This document shows positions 7,487-15,731 of a DNA stretch of 20,005 bases, in pieces. Positions within the stretch are counted from its first letter, which is position 1. Each line of letters opens with the position of its first letter. The notes beneath the pieces are model-generated. The model did not search any database. It was not told the origin of the DNA and worked only from the letters and a program-made list of their open reading frames with translations. The position numbers and the translations under genes are program-made. The stretch is taken from assembly GCA_016870695.1 (NCBI GenBank), contig VGAV01000006.1:1-20005 (forward strand). The letters are read 5' to 3'. This DNA comes from Actinomycetota bacterium. Its GTDB lineage: Bacteria; Actinomycetota; Actinomycetes; Actinomycetales; Microbacteriaceae.

Positions 7487-7851
7487 GCGCGCCCCCGACG
7501 GATGGTCACGGAGACGTCGCCGAAGGGGACGGCGATCGGCGCCTGCGGCTTGTGCACCGTGATCGCGGTGAGACGGACCCGGTCGTCCGCGAGGACGACG
7601 TCCGCGATCCGCTGGGCGAGGGTCTCGAGGAGGTCGACGGGGTCGCCCGTCACGACCGCCGCGATCCGCTCGGCCAGCTCGCCGTAGTGCACCGTGTCCG
7701 CCACGTCGTCGGTCTCGGCCGCGCGCTGCAACGACAGGAACAGCGTGGCGTCGACGACGAACTCCTGTCCGTCGCGTCTCTCGTCCGGATAGACGCCGTG
7801 GTACCCGCGGGCGCGGATCCCCGTCAGCGTGATCTCGTCGGCGAAATCCAT
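7483..7851 (-). CDS. folB: Dihydroneopterin aldolase
   Basis: The 122-residue protein splits 7,8-dihydroneopterin to 6-hydroxymethyl-dihydropterin and glycolaldehyde. It shows the family pattern RGYHGVYPDERRDGQEFVVD, then DTVHYGELAERI, DLLETLAQRIAD and the C-terminal VHKPQAPI, which carries the conserved lysine. Length is normal. The ATG at 7849-7851 shares one base with the folP stop (TGATG), and its own stop overlaps the folK GTG, so folP-folB-folK should be made in fixed ratio. Confidence 0.95.
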   Translation of the reverse strand: MDFADEITLTGIRARGYHGVYPDERRDGQEFVVDATLFLSLQRAAETDDVADTVHYGELAERIAAVVTGDPVDLLETLAQRIADVVLADDRVRLTAITVHKPQAPIAVPFGDVSVTIRRGRA

Positions 7852-8657
7852 CAGCCCTCCCAGGCGCGGGCGACGGCGAGCGCGTCGCGAGTGGTCGGTA
7901 CGTCGTGCACGCGGACCGCCCACGCCCCGGCGCGAGCCGCGAGGACGCTCGTGACGGCGGTCGCGAGGTCGCGGCGCTCCAGCGTGAGCTCGTCCCCGAC
8001 GGCGTCGGCGTCCAGGACATCCGCGAGGAAGCGCTTGCGGCTGGTTCCCACGAGCAGTCGCGGGCCGAGGGCGCCGAGGGCCGGCAGTGCCCGCAGCGTC
8101 CGCCAGTTCTGGTCGCCGCGCTTGCCGAACCCGATGCCCGGGTCGAGGACGACCCGCGACGGGGCGATGCCCGCGGCCGCGGCGGCCTGGAGACGGGCCG
8201 ACAGCTCGGCGGCGACCTCGCGGCCGACATCGCCGTACTCCGCGTGGGCGTACATCTCCGACGAGGGCCCGCGCCAGTGCCCGAGGGCGATGTCGGCGTC
8301 GGTCCCGGCGACGGCGACGAGCATGTCGGGGTCGGCGAGACCGCCCGACACGTCGTTGACGAGGCGCGCGCCCGCGCGCACCGCGGCCGTCGCGGTCGAG
8401 GCGTTCATCGTGTCGATGCTCACATACGCGCCCTCGGCCGCCAGGGCCTCCACGACCGGAAGCACCCGCTCCTGCTCGACCCGCGGGGCGACGCGCTCGG
8501 CGCCGGGGCGCGTGGACTCGCCGCCCACGTCGAGCAGGTCGGCGCCTTGCGCGCGCAGCCGACGCGCGTGGGCGATCGCCGCGTCCGGGTCGAGGTACCG
8601 GCCGCCGTCGCTGAAGGAGTCGGGCGTCACGTTGACGATGCCCATGATCAGGGTCAC
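7851..8657 (-). CDS. folP: Dihydropteroate synthase
   Basis: The 268-residue TIM-barrel enzyme joins 6-hydroxymethyl-dihydropterin pyrophosphate to p-aminobenzoate and is the target of sulfonamides. Signatures in order: MGIVNVTPDSFSDGG at 5-19, DVGGESTRPGA at 43-53, VSIDTMNA, NDVSGG, LDPGIGFGKRGDQN, GTSRKRFL and the C-terminal VRVHDV. The start is the GTG at 8655-8657, overlapping the folE stop as GTGA and placing the first barrel strand right at the N-terminus; a longer frame to 8777 lies inside folE and is rejected. All catalytic motifs look intact, so this is a true FolP rather than the inactive FolP2 type. Confidence 0.95.
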   Translation of the reverse strand: MTLIMGIVNVTPDSFSDGGRYLDPDAAIAHARRLRAQGADLLDVGGESTRPGAERVAPRVEQERVLPVVEALAAEGAYVSIDTMNASTATAAVRAGARLVNDVSGGLADPDMLVAVAGTDADIALGHWRGPSSEMYAHAEYGDVGREVAAELSARLQAAAAAGIAPSRVVLDPGIGFGKRGDQNWRTLRALPALGALGPRLLVGTSRKRFLADVLDADAVGDELTLERRDLATAVTSVLAARAGAWAVRVHDVPTTRDALAVARAWEG

Positions 8658-9241
8658 GCGCGCCCGCCGATCAGGGACACGAGCTCGGCGCGAGCGACCG
8701 GCTCGGTGTAGACGCCGCGCGCCGCGATCGTCACCGTCGAGGCATCCGGCTGGCGCCCTCCGCGCATCGTGACGCACTCGTGGACCGCGTCGAGGATGAC
8801 GAGCACCCCACGGGCGTCCAGGGCGGTCGCGATGGCGTCGGCGACCTGCTCGCCGAGGCGCTCCTGCACCTGGGGCCGCGCGGCGAGGATGTCGATCACC
8901 CGCGGCAGCGCGCCGAGGCCGACGACCTCCTCACCCGGCAGATACGCCACGTGCGCGTGCCCGCGGAAGGGCAGCAGATGGTGCTCGCACATCGAGCGGA
9001 AGGAGATGTCGCGCACCATGACGGCCCCGGAGGGGAGGGTGTCCGGAGCGGGACCCCGGCTCACCGAGATGGTGTGCGCGAGAGGCACGCCCGCGTCCTC
9101 GCCGACACCGGAGAAGAACTCCGTCCACGAGTCGGCGACGCGATCGGGGGTCTGACGCAGCCCGGGGCGATCGGGGTCCTCCCCGATCGCCTCGAGCAGC
9201 TCGCGGACGAGGGCGGCGACGCGTGTGCGGTCGACGGCCAC
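8654..9241 (-). CDS. folE: GTP cyclohydrolase I (FolE1)
   Basis: The 195-residue enzyme converts GTP to 7,8-dihydroneopterin triphosphate, the first step of folate synthesis. Zinc ligands are visible: C85 and H88 in FRSMCEHHLLPF, and C156 in HECVTMRGG. Also present are PGEEVVGLGALPRVIDILAARPQ and a C-terminal TVTIAARGVYTEP. The GTG start at 9239-9241 lies six bases after the ftsH stop, with only a weak AGGG ribosome site, so translation probably depends on coupling to ftsH. It opens the overlapping folate gene chain. The dihydroneopterin triphosphate pyrophosphohydrolase needed before FolB is not in this window. Confidence 0.96.
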   Translation of the reverse strand: MAVDRTRVAALVRELLEAIGEDPDRPGLRQTPDRVADSWTEFFSGVGEDAGVPLAHTISVSRGPAPDTLPSGAVMVRDISFRSMCEHHLLPFRGHAHVAYLPGEEVVGLGALPRVIDILAARPQVQERLGEQVADAIATALDARGVLVILDAVHECVTMRGGRQPDASTVTIAARGVYTEPVARAELVSLIGGRA

Positions 9242-9247
9242 GGCGCC

Positions 9248-11251
<2,004 letters not shown>

Positions 11252-11304
11252 GGTGTGGGCGAGCCCAGCCCTTTCGTGAACCGCCCGGGGAAAGCGGTGG
11301 ATTC

Positions 11305-11310
11305 AGGGTA
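11305..11310 (-). promoter_or_regulatory. -10-like hexamer upstream of ftsH
   Basis: TACCCT on the minus strand fits TAnnnT and would start a leader of roughly 47 bases before the ftsH ATG. No convincing -35 is seen. It lies downstream of two inverted repeats that may end the tilS-hpt transcript, which makes a new promoter here plausible. Confidence 0.35.
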
Positions 11311-11362
11311 ACGCGGTCGGGCTATGCCGGGACTGTGCGTTCGTCATGGGCGTACGCGGCTT

Positions 11363-11384
11363 CCTCCCGGCCGGGGCCGGGAGG
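11363..11384 (-). terminator. GC-rich inverted repeat between hpt and ftsH
   Basis: CCTCCCGGCC (11363-11372) and GGCCGGGAGG (11375-11384) form a perfect 10-bp inverted repeat around GG. No T tract follows on either strand. It lies about 55 bases past the hpt stop and could be an I-shaped terminator of the tilS-hpt unit. The alternative is an operator for the ftsH promoter region. Confidence 0.45.
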
Positions 11385-11398
11385 GCGCGGCATTGACG

Positions 11399-11416
11399 TC
11401 CATCCGGGCGGATGGA
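11399..11416 (-). terminator. Second inverted repeat just after hpt
   Basis: TCCATCCG (11399-11406) and CGGATGGA (11409-11416) are a perfect 8-bp inverted repeat around two bases, 22 bases after the hpt stop. Together with the repeat at 11363-11384 it makes a tandem pair of stems in a 187-base gap, which would suit termination of hpt without a U tract. Confidence 0.4.
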
Positions 11417-11438
11417 TGCCGCTCCCCCGCTGCCGAGG

Positions 11439-11990
11439 TCAGGAGTAGACGTGCGGGGCGAGGACGGCGACGTCCCGCAGGTTGCGGTACCGCTCCGCGT
11501 AGTCGAGGCCGTAGCCGATCACGAAGTCGTTGGGGATGTCGAAGCCGACGTAGCGGCAGTCGACCTGGACCTTCATCGCGTCGGGCTTGCGGAGGAGGGC
11601 GAGGACCTCGACGGAGGCCGCGCCGCGCGACGCGAAGTTCTCGAGCAGCCAGCTGAGGGTCAGGCCGGAATCGATGATGTCCTCGACGATGAGGACGTGC
11701 TTGCCGGTGATGTCGGTGTCGAGGTCCTTGCGGATCTGGACGACGCCGCTGGACCGGGTGCTCGCACCGTAGGACGACACGGCCATCCAGTCCATCGAGA
11801 CGTGCACGGGGAGGTGGCGGGCGAAGTCCGCCATGACCATGACGGCGCCCTTGAGCACGCCGACGAGCACGACCTCGCGGCCGGCGTAGTCGCTCACGAC
11901 CTGTTCCGCGAGCTCGGCGAGCTTCGTGTGGATCTGCTCCTCGGTGAGGAGGACTTCGCTGATGTCGTCGGAGATGTCGGCGGCGCGCAT
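11439..11990 (-). CDS. hpt: Hypoxanthine phosphoribosyltransferase
   Basis: The 183-residue cytoplasmic enzyme salvages hypoxanthine (and usually guanine) to the nucleotide using PRPP. The PRPP motif VLIVEDIIDSGLTL spans 99-112 with the acidic pair E103-D104. VGVLKGAVMVMADFARHL and the flexible-loop sequence SSYGASTRSSG (72-82) are typical, and the C-terminal VIGYGLDYAERYRNL carries the metal- and base-binding residues. ATG at 11988-11990, nine bases after the tilS stop. There is no usable Shine-Dalgarno (only CGGGGG directly against ATG), but a TAGACT hexamer lies six bases before ATG, suggesting a leaderless message. Gene order tilS-hpt is standard. Confidence 0.96.
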   Translation of the reverse strand: MRAADISDDISEVLLTEEQIHTKLAELAEQVVSDYAGREVVLVGVLKGAVMVMADFARHLPVHVSMDWMAVSSYGASTRSSGVVQIRKDLDTDITGKHVLIVEDIIDSGLTLSWLLENFASRGAASVEVLALLRKPDAMKVQVDCRYVGFDIPNDFVIGYGLDYAERYRNLRDVAVLAPHVYS

Positions 11991-11996
11991 CCCCCG

Positions 11997-12002
11997 AGTC
12001 TA
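11997..12002 (-). promoter_or_regulatory. -10 hexamer of a putative leaderless hpt promoter
   Basis: TAGACT (minus strand) overlaps the tilS TAG stop and is separated from the hpt ATG by exactly six bases. With the usual 6-8 base distance from -10 to start of transcription, +1 would fall on or next to the A of ATG. The lack of a ribosome site at hpt is consistent with a leaderless mRNA. The start site itself is inferred, not seen. Confidence 0.5.
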
Positions 12003-13028
12003 AGCGTCGTCCCCGTCCTCGCCGACGGACGGCAGCGGCGACCGGGCGACGATCTCGACGCGGGCGTTGACACGACGGGCGAGGCAGCCGGGCAGGTCGA
12101 TCGGCCCCTGCCCGCGCCAGTCGGTGACGAGACGGGCGACCTCGACGGTCTGGGCGCGGGTCAGTCCCACGCCGAACTCGCTCTCGACGACGTACCGGAT
12201 GACGCGGTTGCGGATCGCGGCGGGGTTGGCGGCGAGGGCGGCGACGGAGATCGAGATGCCGGCGTCGGCGTGCTCCACGATGTCCTCGATCGTCTCGTCG
12301 ATCATGTCCTGGAACGCCTCGGCATCCTCCCGCAGCTGCTCCGCGGTCCGGGCCAGGGCCTCGGTCACCCCGGGTCCGAGCTCGTCCTCCAGCACGGGGA
12401 GGACGCGGTCGCGCACCCGCACCCGGGCGAAGGCCGGATCGGCGTTGTGCGGGTCGGTCCACGGGTCCACCCCCTCGGCCGCACAGGCCGCGACCGTCGT
12501 GCGCCGCCGCACGGACAGGAGGGGGCGCAGCCACCGCACCCCGGCGGCATCCCGTCGCTCGGCGGCCATGCCCGCCAGGCTCGCCGCCCCCGATCCGCGG
12601 GCGAGACCGAGCAGGACCGTCTCGGCCTGGTCGTCGAGGGTGTGTCCGAGCAGCACCGTCTCGGCGCCGACGTCGCGCGCCGCGCGGGCGAGCCCCGTGT
12701 AGCGCGCCTCCCGGGCGGCGGCCTCCGGCCCGTCTCCGCGGCCGACGTCGACCCTCACCACGCGCGCGGTCAGCCCCAGGGCGCGCGCGGCCTCGGCGGC
12801 CCGGGCGGCGACGGCATCCGAGCCCTCCTGCAGACCGTGATCGATCACGACGGCCTCGACGGGGATGCCACGGCGAGACGCCTCGAACGCCGTCGCGGCC
12901 GCGAGGGCCAGGGAGTCGGGGCCGCCCGACAGGGCCACGACGAGCGGGCCGTCCGGCTCGGCGATCGCCGCGCGCACCGCCCGTCGGACCTCGGCGACGG
13001 CAGGGTCCAGTCCAGGGCGACGCTCCAC
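12000..13028 (-). CDS. tilS: tRNA(Ile)-lysidine synthetase
   Basis: The 342-residue enzyme converts cytidine 34 of tRNA-Ile(CAU) to lysidine, changing it to read AUA. The N-terminal PP-loop SGGPDS is at residues 34-39, followed by AVVIDHGLQEGS, LLGHTLDDQAETVLLGLARG and the RPLLSVRRRTT and DPHNADPAFARVRVR segments typical of TilS. It is the short form, with a modest C-terminal region, as is common in actinobacteria. The start is the GTG at 13026-13028, with no good Shine-Dalgarno but a TACCGT hexamer six bases upstream, so this gene may also be leaderless. It is divergent from ppa across 77 bases and heads the tilS-hpt unit. Confidence 0.94.
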   Translation of the reverse strand: MERRPGLDPAVAEVRRAVRAAIAEPDGPLVVALSGGPDSLALAAATAFEASRRGIPVEAVVIDHGLQEGSDAVAARAAEAARALGLTARVVRVDVGRGDGPEAAAREARYTGLARAARDVGAETVLLGHTLDDQAETVLLGLARGSGAASLAGMAAERRDAAGVRWLRPLLSVRRRTTVAACAAEGVDPWTDPHNADPAFARVRVRDRVLPVLEDELGPGVTEALARTAEQLREDAEAFQDMIDETIEDIVEHADAGISISVAALAANPAAIRNRVIRYVVESEFGVGLTRAQTVEVARLVTDWRGQGPIDLPGCLARRVNARVEIVARSPLPSVGEDGDDA

Positions 13029-13034
13029 CGTTCC

Positions 13035-13040
13035 ACGGTA
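13035..13040 (-). promoter_or_regulatory. -10 hexamer of a putative leaderless tilS promoter
   Basis: TACCGT on the minus strand fits TAnnnT and lies six bases before the tilS GTG, the same geometry as at hpt. It would place +1 at the start codon. No -35 element is evident. Confidence 0.45.
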
Positions 13041-13064
13041 GCGGGGAGGGCGGGACGCCCCGGC

Positions 13065-13070
13065 TAGGCT
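13065..13070 (+). promoter_or_regulatory. -10 hexamer of a putative ppa promoter
   Basis: TAGGCT fits the actinobacterial -10 consensus and predicts a ppa leader of about 30 bases. That leader would contain the clear GAAGGAG ribosome site 7 bases before the ATG at 13106. The same hexamer is used in the proposed tRNA promoter at 15340. Confidence 0.5.
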
Positions 13071-13105
13071 GGGCGGCGGTTATCCCTGATTGAAGGAGCA
13101 GACGT

Positions 13106-13639
13106 ATGGGCGCCTACGACGCCGTTATCGAGATCCCGCGCGGCAGCCGCGTGAAGTACGAGGTCGACCACGGCACCGGCCGCGTCTACCTCGACCGCAT
13201 CCTCTACACGGTGTTCGGCTACCCGGCGAACTACGGCTTCTTCGAGAACACCCTCGGCGAGGACGGCGACCCGCTCGACGTGCTCGTCCTCCTTGACCGC
13301 GAGATCCACCCCGGCGTGCTCGCCAAGGTGCGCCCCGTCGGCGTCCTGAAGATGAGCGACGAGGCCGGCGGCGACGACAAGGTCGTGGCCGTCCTGGCGA
13401 AGGACCCCCGCTGGGACCACATCCAGGACGTGAACGACATCGACGAGTGGACGAAGAAGGAGATCACCCACTTCTTCGAGCACTACAAGGACCTGGAGCC
13501 CAACAAGTGGGTCAAGGTCGACGACTGGGCGGATGCCGCCGAGGCCGAGCGTCTCGTCTCCGAAGCCTTCACCCGTTTCGAAGAGCACGACGAGCAGACC
13601 AAGACGCAGGGCTCCGGCGAGGCGCCGAACACGCTCTGA
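13106..13639 (+). CDS. ppa: Inorganic pyrophosphatase, family I
   Basis: The 177-residue soluble enzyme hydrolyses pyrophosphate, pulling forward biosynthetic reactions such as those of LysRS and the CoA ligase in this window. The metal-site motif [10 protein letters not shown] is at 53-62. Also present are [14 protein letters not shown] near the N-terminus, the substrate-binding GYPANYGFF, and [13 protein letters not shown] with [15 protein letters not shown]. The C-terminus has a polar tail ([12 protein letters not shown]). Length is typical. Start at the ATG 13106-13108 with GAAGGAG seven bases upstream. It is monocistronic and ends at a strong palindromic terminator. Confidence 0.97.
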   Translation: MGAYDAVIEIPRGSRVKYEVDHGTGRVYLDRILYTVFGYPANYGFFENTLGEDGDPLDVLVLLDREIHPGVLAKVRPVGVLKMSDEAGGDDKVVAVLAKDPRWDHIQDVNDIDEWTKKEITHFFEHYKDLEPNKWVKVDDWADAAEAERLVSEAFTRFEEHDEQTKTQGSGEAPNTL

Positions 13640-13653
13640 TCTCTCCTCCCTCG

Positions 13654-13689
13654 ACGAAAGCCCCCGGTCCGCGGACCGGGGGCTTTCGT
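13654..13689. terminator. Bidirectional terminator, perfect 36-base palindrome
   Basis: ACGAAAGCCCCCGGTCCG followed directly by its exact reverse complement gives 18-base arms with no spacer. As RNA it would form a long GC stem closed by a small loop, flanked by A and U runs (AAAG/CUUU) that serve either direction. It lies between the convergent stops of ppa (13639) and the M23 peptidase gene (13701), so it should end both transcripts. Confidence 0.92.
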
Positions 13690-13700
13690 GTGGAAGGACG

Positions 13701-15179
13701 TCAGACGGAGACGCCGCGGCTGCGCAGGAACGCCGCGGGGTCGGTGGTGCCGCCGCCGGCGGGGTAGACCTCGAAGTGGAGGTGGCATCCGAACGAGTTG
13801 CCGGTCTGGCCGGTCGCCGCGATCTGCTGGCCCGAGCTGACCCGCTGGCCGCTGGAGACGTAGATGCCGCCGCCGACGATGTGCGCGTAGCCGGTGGACG
13901 TGCCGTCGTCGTGCTGGATGCGGATGTAGTTGCCGTACCCGCCGTTGTAGCCGGCGTAGGTGACCCGGCCGTTGGCCGCGGCGTAGATGGGCGAGTAGCA
14001 ACCGGCGCCGAAATCGAGGCCGAGGTGCCACGAGCTGGCGCAGTAGCTGGGGGTGCACTGGCTCGACCGCGGGCCGTAGCCGGAGGTCGTGCCCGCCGAC
14101 GAGGGGCGCGCCCAGCCGGAGCCGACCACGGCACCGCCGTTGCCGCCGCCGCCGCCGGAGCTGCTGCCCCCGCCGCCACCCCCGCCGGAGCTGCTTCCGC
14201 CGCCACCGCCGCCGCCGTTGCTGGGGGCCGGACGGCTGGCCGCCGCCTGAGCGGCCGCACGGGCCGCCGCCTCGCGCTCGGCGCGGGCGCGGGCCTCGGC
14301 CTCTTCGCGCGCGCGGCGCTCGCGCTCCTCGCGGGCCTTGCGCTCGGCCTCGACACCGGCCTGGTACTCCGCGACCGTCTTGGCCGTCGTGTCCTGCAGG
14401 GCGGCGAGCTGGGCCTCGAGGGTCACCTGGTTCGCCTGCTGCGCGGCCAGAGCGGCCTGCGCGGCGTCCGCGGCCTGCTGGGCCGCGACCATCTTCTCCT
14501 CGGCGAGGGCCTTCAGCCGGTCGCGCTCGGCGCGCGCGTCGACGGCCTGGTCGCTCAGCAGCCGCGCGGAGTCGCGCGCGGTCACGGCCTGGGCGTAGAC
14601 CGACTGGTTGCGCTCGAGGAGCTTGTCCATCGTGCCGAGCCGGGCGAGCAGGTCGTCGGCGGTCGCGGCGGAGTCGGAGAAGAAGAGCTCGAGGGAGGTG
14701 TCGTCACCGCCGGAGCGGTACAGCTGGGCGGCGACCTTGCCGGCCTTCTGCGCCGCGTCCGTGGCCTTCGCGGCCTCCGCGTCGGCCTGGCTCTGCAGCT
14801 GCTGCGCCCGGTAGTCGGCCTCGAGGTAGGCCTGCTGCGCGGCGTAGTACTCGTCGGAACGCGCGATGACCTCGGCCTGCGTGCGTTCGACGTCGGACTG
14901 CAGCCCGGCGATGAGGCCCTGGATGCGCGTGATCTCGCCGGCCTTCGCGGCCTCGTTCGCACGGGCGGCCTCGACGTCCGCCCACGACGGGTAGTCCGCC
15001 GCGAACGCCGCGGGGATGAGCGTCGTCGACGTCGTGGCGAGGGCGCCGAAGGCGACGGCACCGATGGCGCCGTAGGTCAGCGCGGTGCGACGGTCGACGG
15101 ACGGCCACAGGAGCTTCCGCTCCCGCGGGGTGGGGGCGCAGCCGCAATCGTCTGCATCATCGAGGCGCTCGAGCGTCAC
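13701..15179 (-). CDS. Secreted M23 family metallopeptidase with coiled-coil region
   Basis: The 492-residue protein is likely a peptidoglycan endopeptidase or an activator of cell separation. A 30-residue polar N-terminus containing CGC precedes VDRRTALTYGAIGAVAFGAL and a cleavage-like AFAAD near residue 60. The twin Arg suggests possible Tat export. Residues about 65-310 are Ala/Gln/Glu-rich coiled coil (EnvC/RipA-like). A Gly/Ser linker spans 320-349. The C-terminal LytM domain carries H385 and D389 (HLGLDFG), H433 (GYAH) and H466/H468 (CHLHFE), the full zinc set, so it should be catalytic. The start is the GTG at 15177-15179, seven bases after GAGG. TACTGT with TTGTTC upstream forms a likely promoter. 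Confidence 0.92.
   Translation of the reverse strand: MTLERLDDADDCGCAPTPRERKLLWPSVDRRTALTYGAIGAVAFGALATTSTTLIPAAFAADYPSWADVEAARANEAAKAGEITRIQGLIAGLQSDVERTQAEVIARSDEYYAAQQAYLEADYRAQQLQSQADAEAAKATDAAQKAGKVAAQLYRSGGDDTSLELFFSDSAATADDLLARLGTMDKLLERNQSVYAQAVTARDSARLLSDQAVDARAERDRLKALAEEKMVAAQQAADAAQAALAAQQANQVTLEAQLAALQDTTAKTVAEYQAGVEAERKAREERERRAREEAEARARAEREAAARAAAQAAASRPAPSNGGGGGGGSSSGGGGGGGSSSGGGGGNGGAVVGSGWARPSSAGTTSGYGPRSSQCTPSYCASSWHLGLDFGAGCYSPIYAAANGRVTYAGYNGGYGNYIRIQHDDGTSTGYAHIVGGGIYVSSGQRVSSGQQIAATGQTGNSFGCHLHFEVYPAGGGTTDPAAFLRSRGVSV
14133..14222 (-). repeat. Gly/Ser linker repeat in the M23 protein
   Basis: Codons 320-349 encode two GGGGGGGSSS units followed by a GGGGGNGG run, written mostly with GGC and GGN codons. 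It joins the coiled coil to the catalytic domain as a flexible tether. The simple sequence could slip in multiples of three. Confidence 0.9.
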
Positions 15180-15215
15180 GGGAATACCTCATCTCACCGG
15201 ATCGCAACTCGGAAC

Positions 15216-15243
15216 ACAGTAGCAACACGAGTCCCACGAACAA
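15216..15243 (-). promoter_or_regulatory. Putative promoter of the M23 peptidase gene
   Basis: On the minus strand TTGTTC (15238-15243) and TACTGT (15216-15221) are 16 bases apart and resemble a -35/-10 pair. The predicted leader is about 30 bases, too short for a c-di-AMP riboswitch of the kind that precedes some actinobacterial cell-wall hydrolase genes. Confidence 0.5.
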
Positions 15244-15315
15244 CAGGGCGAGTTGGCGTATCGACGCTCATCCTGCCCCCTCGACACGCCCGTGATGCAG
15301 AGGACGCGCCCTGGA

Positions 15316-15345
15316 TTCGCAATCCCGCAGATCTTGAAGTAGGCT
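15316..15345 (+). promoter_or_regulatory. Putative promoter of the tRNA cluster
   Basis: TTCGCA (15316-15321) and TAGGCT (15340-15345) are separated by 18 bases. Transcription would begin near 15352, about 40 bases before tRNA-Glu. Confidence 0.5.
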
Positions 15346-15393
15346 CGGCTGTCGGCAAGTGAGGGAGAAACCGCAAGGTCTCGAGCTCGATCC

Positions 15394-15466
15394 GGCCCCA
15401 TCGTTTAGCGGCCTAGGACGCCGCCCTTTCACGGCGGTAGCACGGGTTCGAATCCCGTTGGGGTCA
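15394..15466 (+). tRNA. tRNA-Glu (anticodon TTC)
   Basis: A 73-base cloverleaf: acceptor GGCCCCA pairs with TGGGGTC, the anticodon stem CCGCC/GGCGG encloses CTTTCAC (anticodon TTC), and the T arm ACGGG-TTCGAAT-CCCGT is canonical. Discriminator A; the 3' CCA is not encoded and must be added. It is the first gene of the Glu-Asp-Phe cluster. The 27-base spacer to tRNA-Asp holds GAAAATTAAAC, a rare AT-rich stretch that could be a processing site. Confidence 0.98.
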
Positions 15467-15493
15467 CTCACCGGCCGAAAATTAAACATGCAT

Positions 15494-15567
15494 GGCCCTG
15501 TAGCGCAGTTGGTTAGCGTGCCGCCCTGTCACGGCGGAGGTCGCGGGTTCAAGTCCCGTCAGGGTCG
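15494..15567 (+). tRNA. tRNA-Asp (anticodon GTC)
   Basis: A 74-base cloverleaf: acceptor GGCCCTG pairs with CAGGGTC, the anticodon stem CCGCC/GGCGG encloses CTGTCAC (anticodon GTC), and the T loop is TTCAAGT. Discriminator G, as expected for tRNA-Asp. CCA is not encoded. It shares its anticodon stem sequence with the tRNA-Glu just upstream. Confidence 0.98.
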
Positions 15568-15580
15568 CTCCATAGCGACG

Positions 15581-15607
15581 GGCCTTCTTTCGAGGAGGCC
15601 TTTCGTC
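15581..15607 (+). terminator. Terminator between tRNA-Asp and tRNA-Phe
   Basis: GGCCTTCT and AGGAGGCC (15581-15600) form an 8-bp stem with one G-U pair and a stable TTCG loop, followed by TTTCGTC. It sits 13 bases after tRNA-Asp. The last tRNA would then need read-through or its own promoter. Confidence 0.7.
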
Positions 15608-15612
15608 TAGGA

Positions 15613-15630
15613 AGCGGCAGACATGCCGCT
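15613..15630 (+). other. Small hairpin abutting the 5' end of tRNA-Phe
   Basis: AGCGGC (15613-15618) pairs perfectly with GCCGCT (15625-15630) across a six-base loop and ends one base before the tRNA-Phe gene. It may be a processing or folding guide for the tRNA 5' leader; the role is inferred. Confidence 0.45.
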
Positions 15631-15631
15631 C

Positions 15632-15704
15632 GGCTCTGTAGCTCAGTTGGTAGAGCGCACGACTGAAAATCGTGAGGTCACGGGATCGACGCCCGTCGGA
15701 GCCA
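15632..15704 (+). tRNA. tRNA-Phe (anticodon GAA)
   Basis: A 73-base cloverleaf: acceptor GGCTCTG pairs with CGGAGCC (one G-U), the anticodon stem CACGA/TCGTG encloses CTGAAAA (anticodon GAA), and the T stem is ACGGG/CCCGT. The T loop reads ATCGACG, so position 54 is A instead of the near-universal T, while T55, C56, G57 and A58 are normal. Discriminator A; CCA is not encoded. Confidence 0.96.
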
Positions 15705-15731
15705 CACGGATCGTCATTACAGCGGTCCCAG

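Noticed and set aside
11412..15362. Long + strand frames antisense to hpt/tilS (to 13067) and to the M23 gene (13533-15362)
   Set aside because: Products are compositionally biased and motif-free. Well-recognised genes occupy the other strand, and no promoter or ribosome site supports them.
15180..15393. Possible riboswitch (c-di-AMP type) ahead of the cell-wall peptidase gene
   Set aside because: The likely start of transcription leaves only about 30 bases of leader, and no conserved riboswitch core is seen.
15394..15704. tRNA cluster as an attachment site for an integrated element
   Set aside because: No integrase, no direct repeat of a tRNA 3' end and no change of gene character were found on either side within the window.
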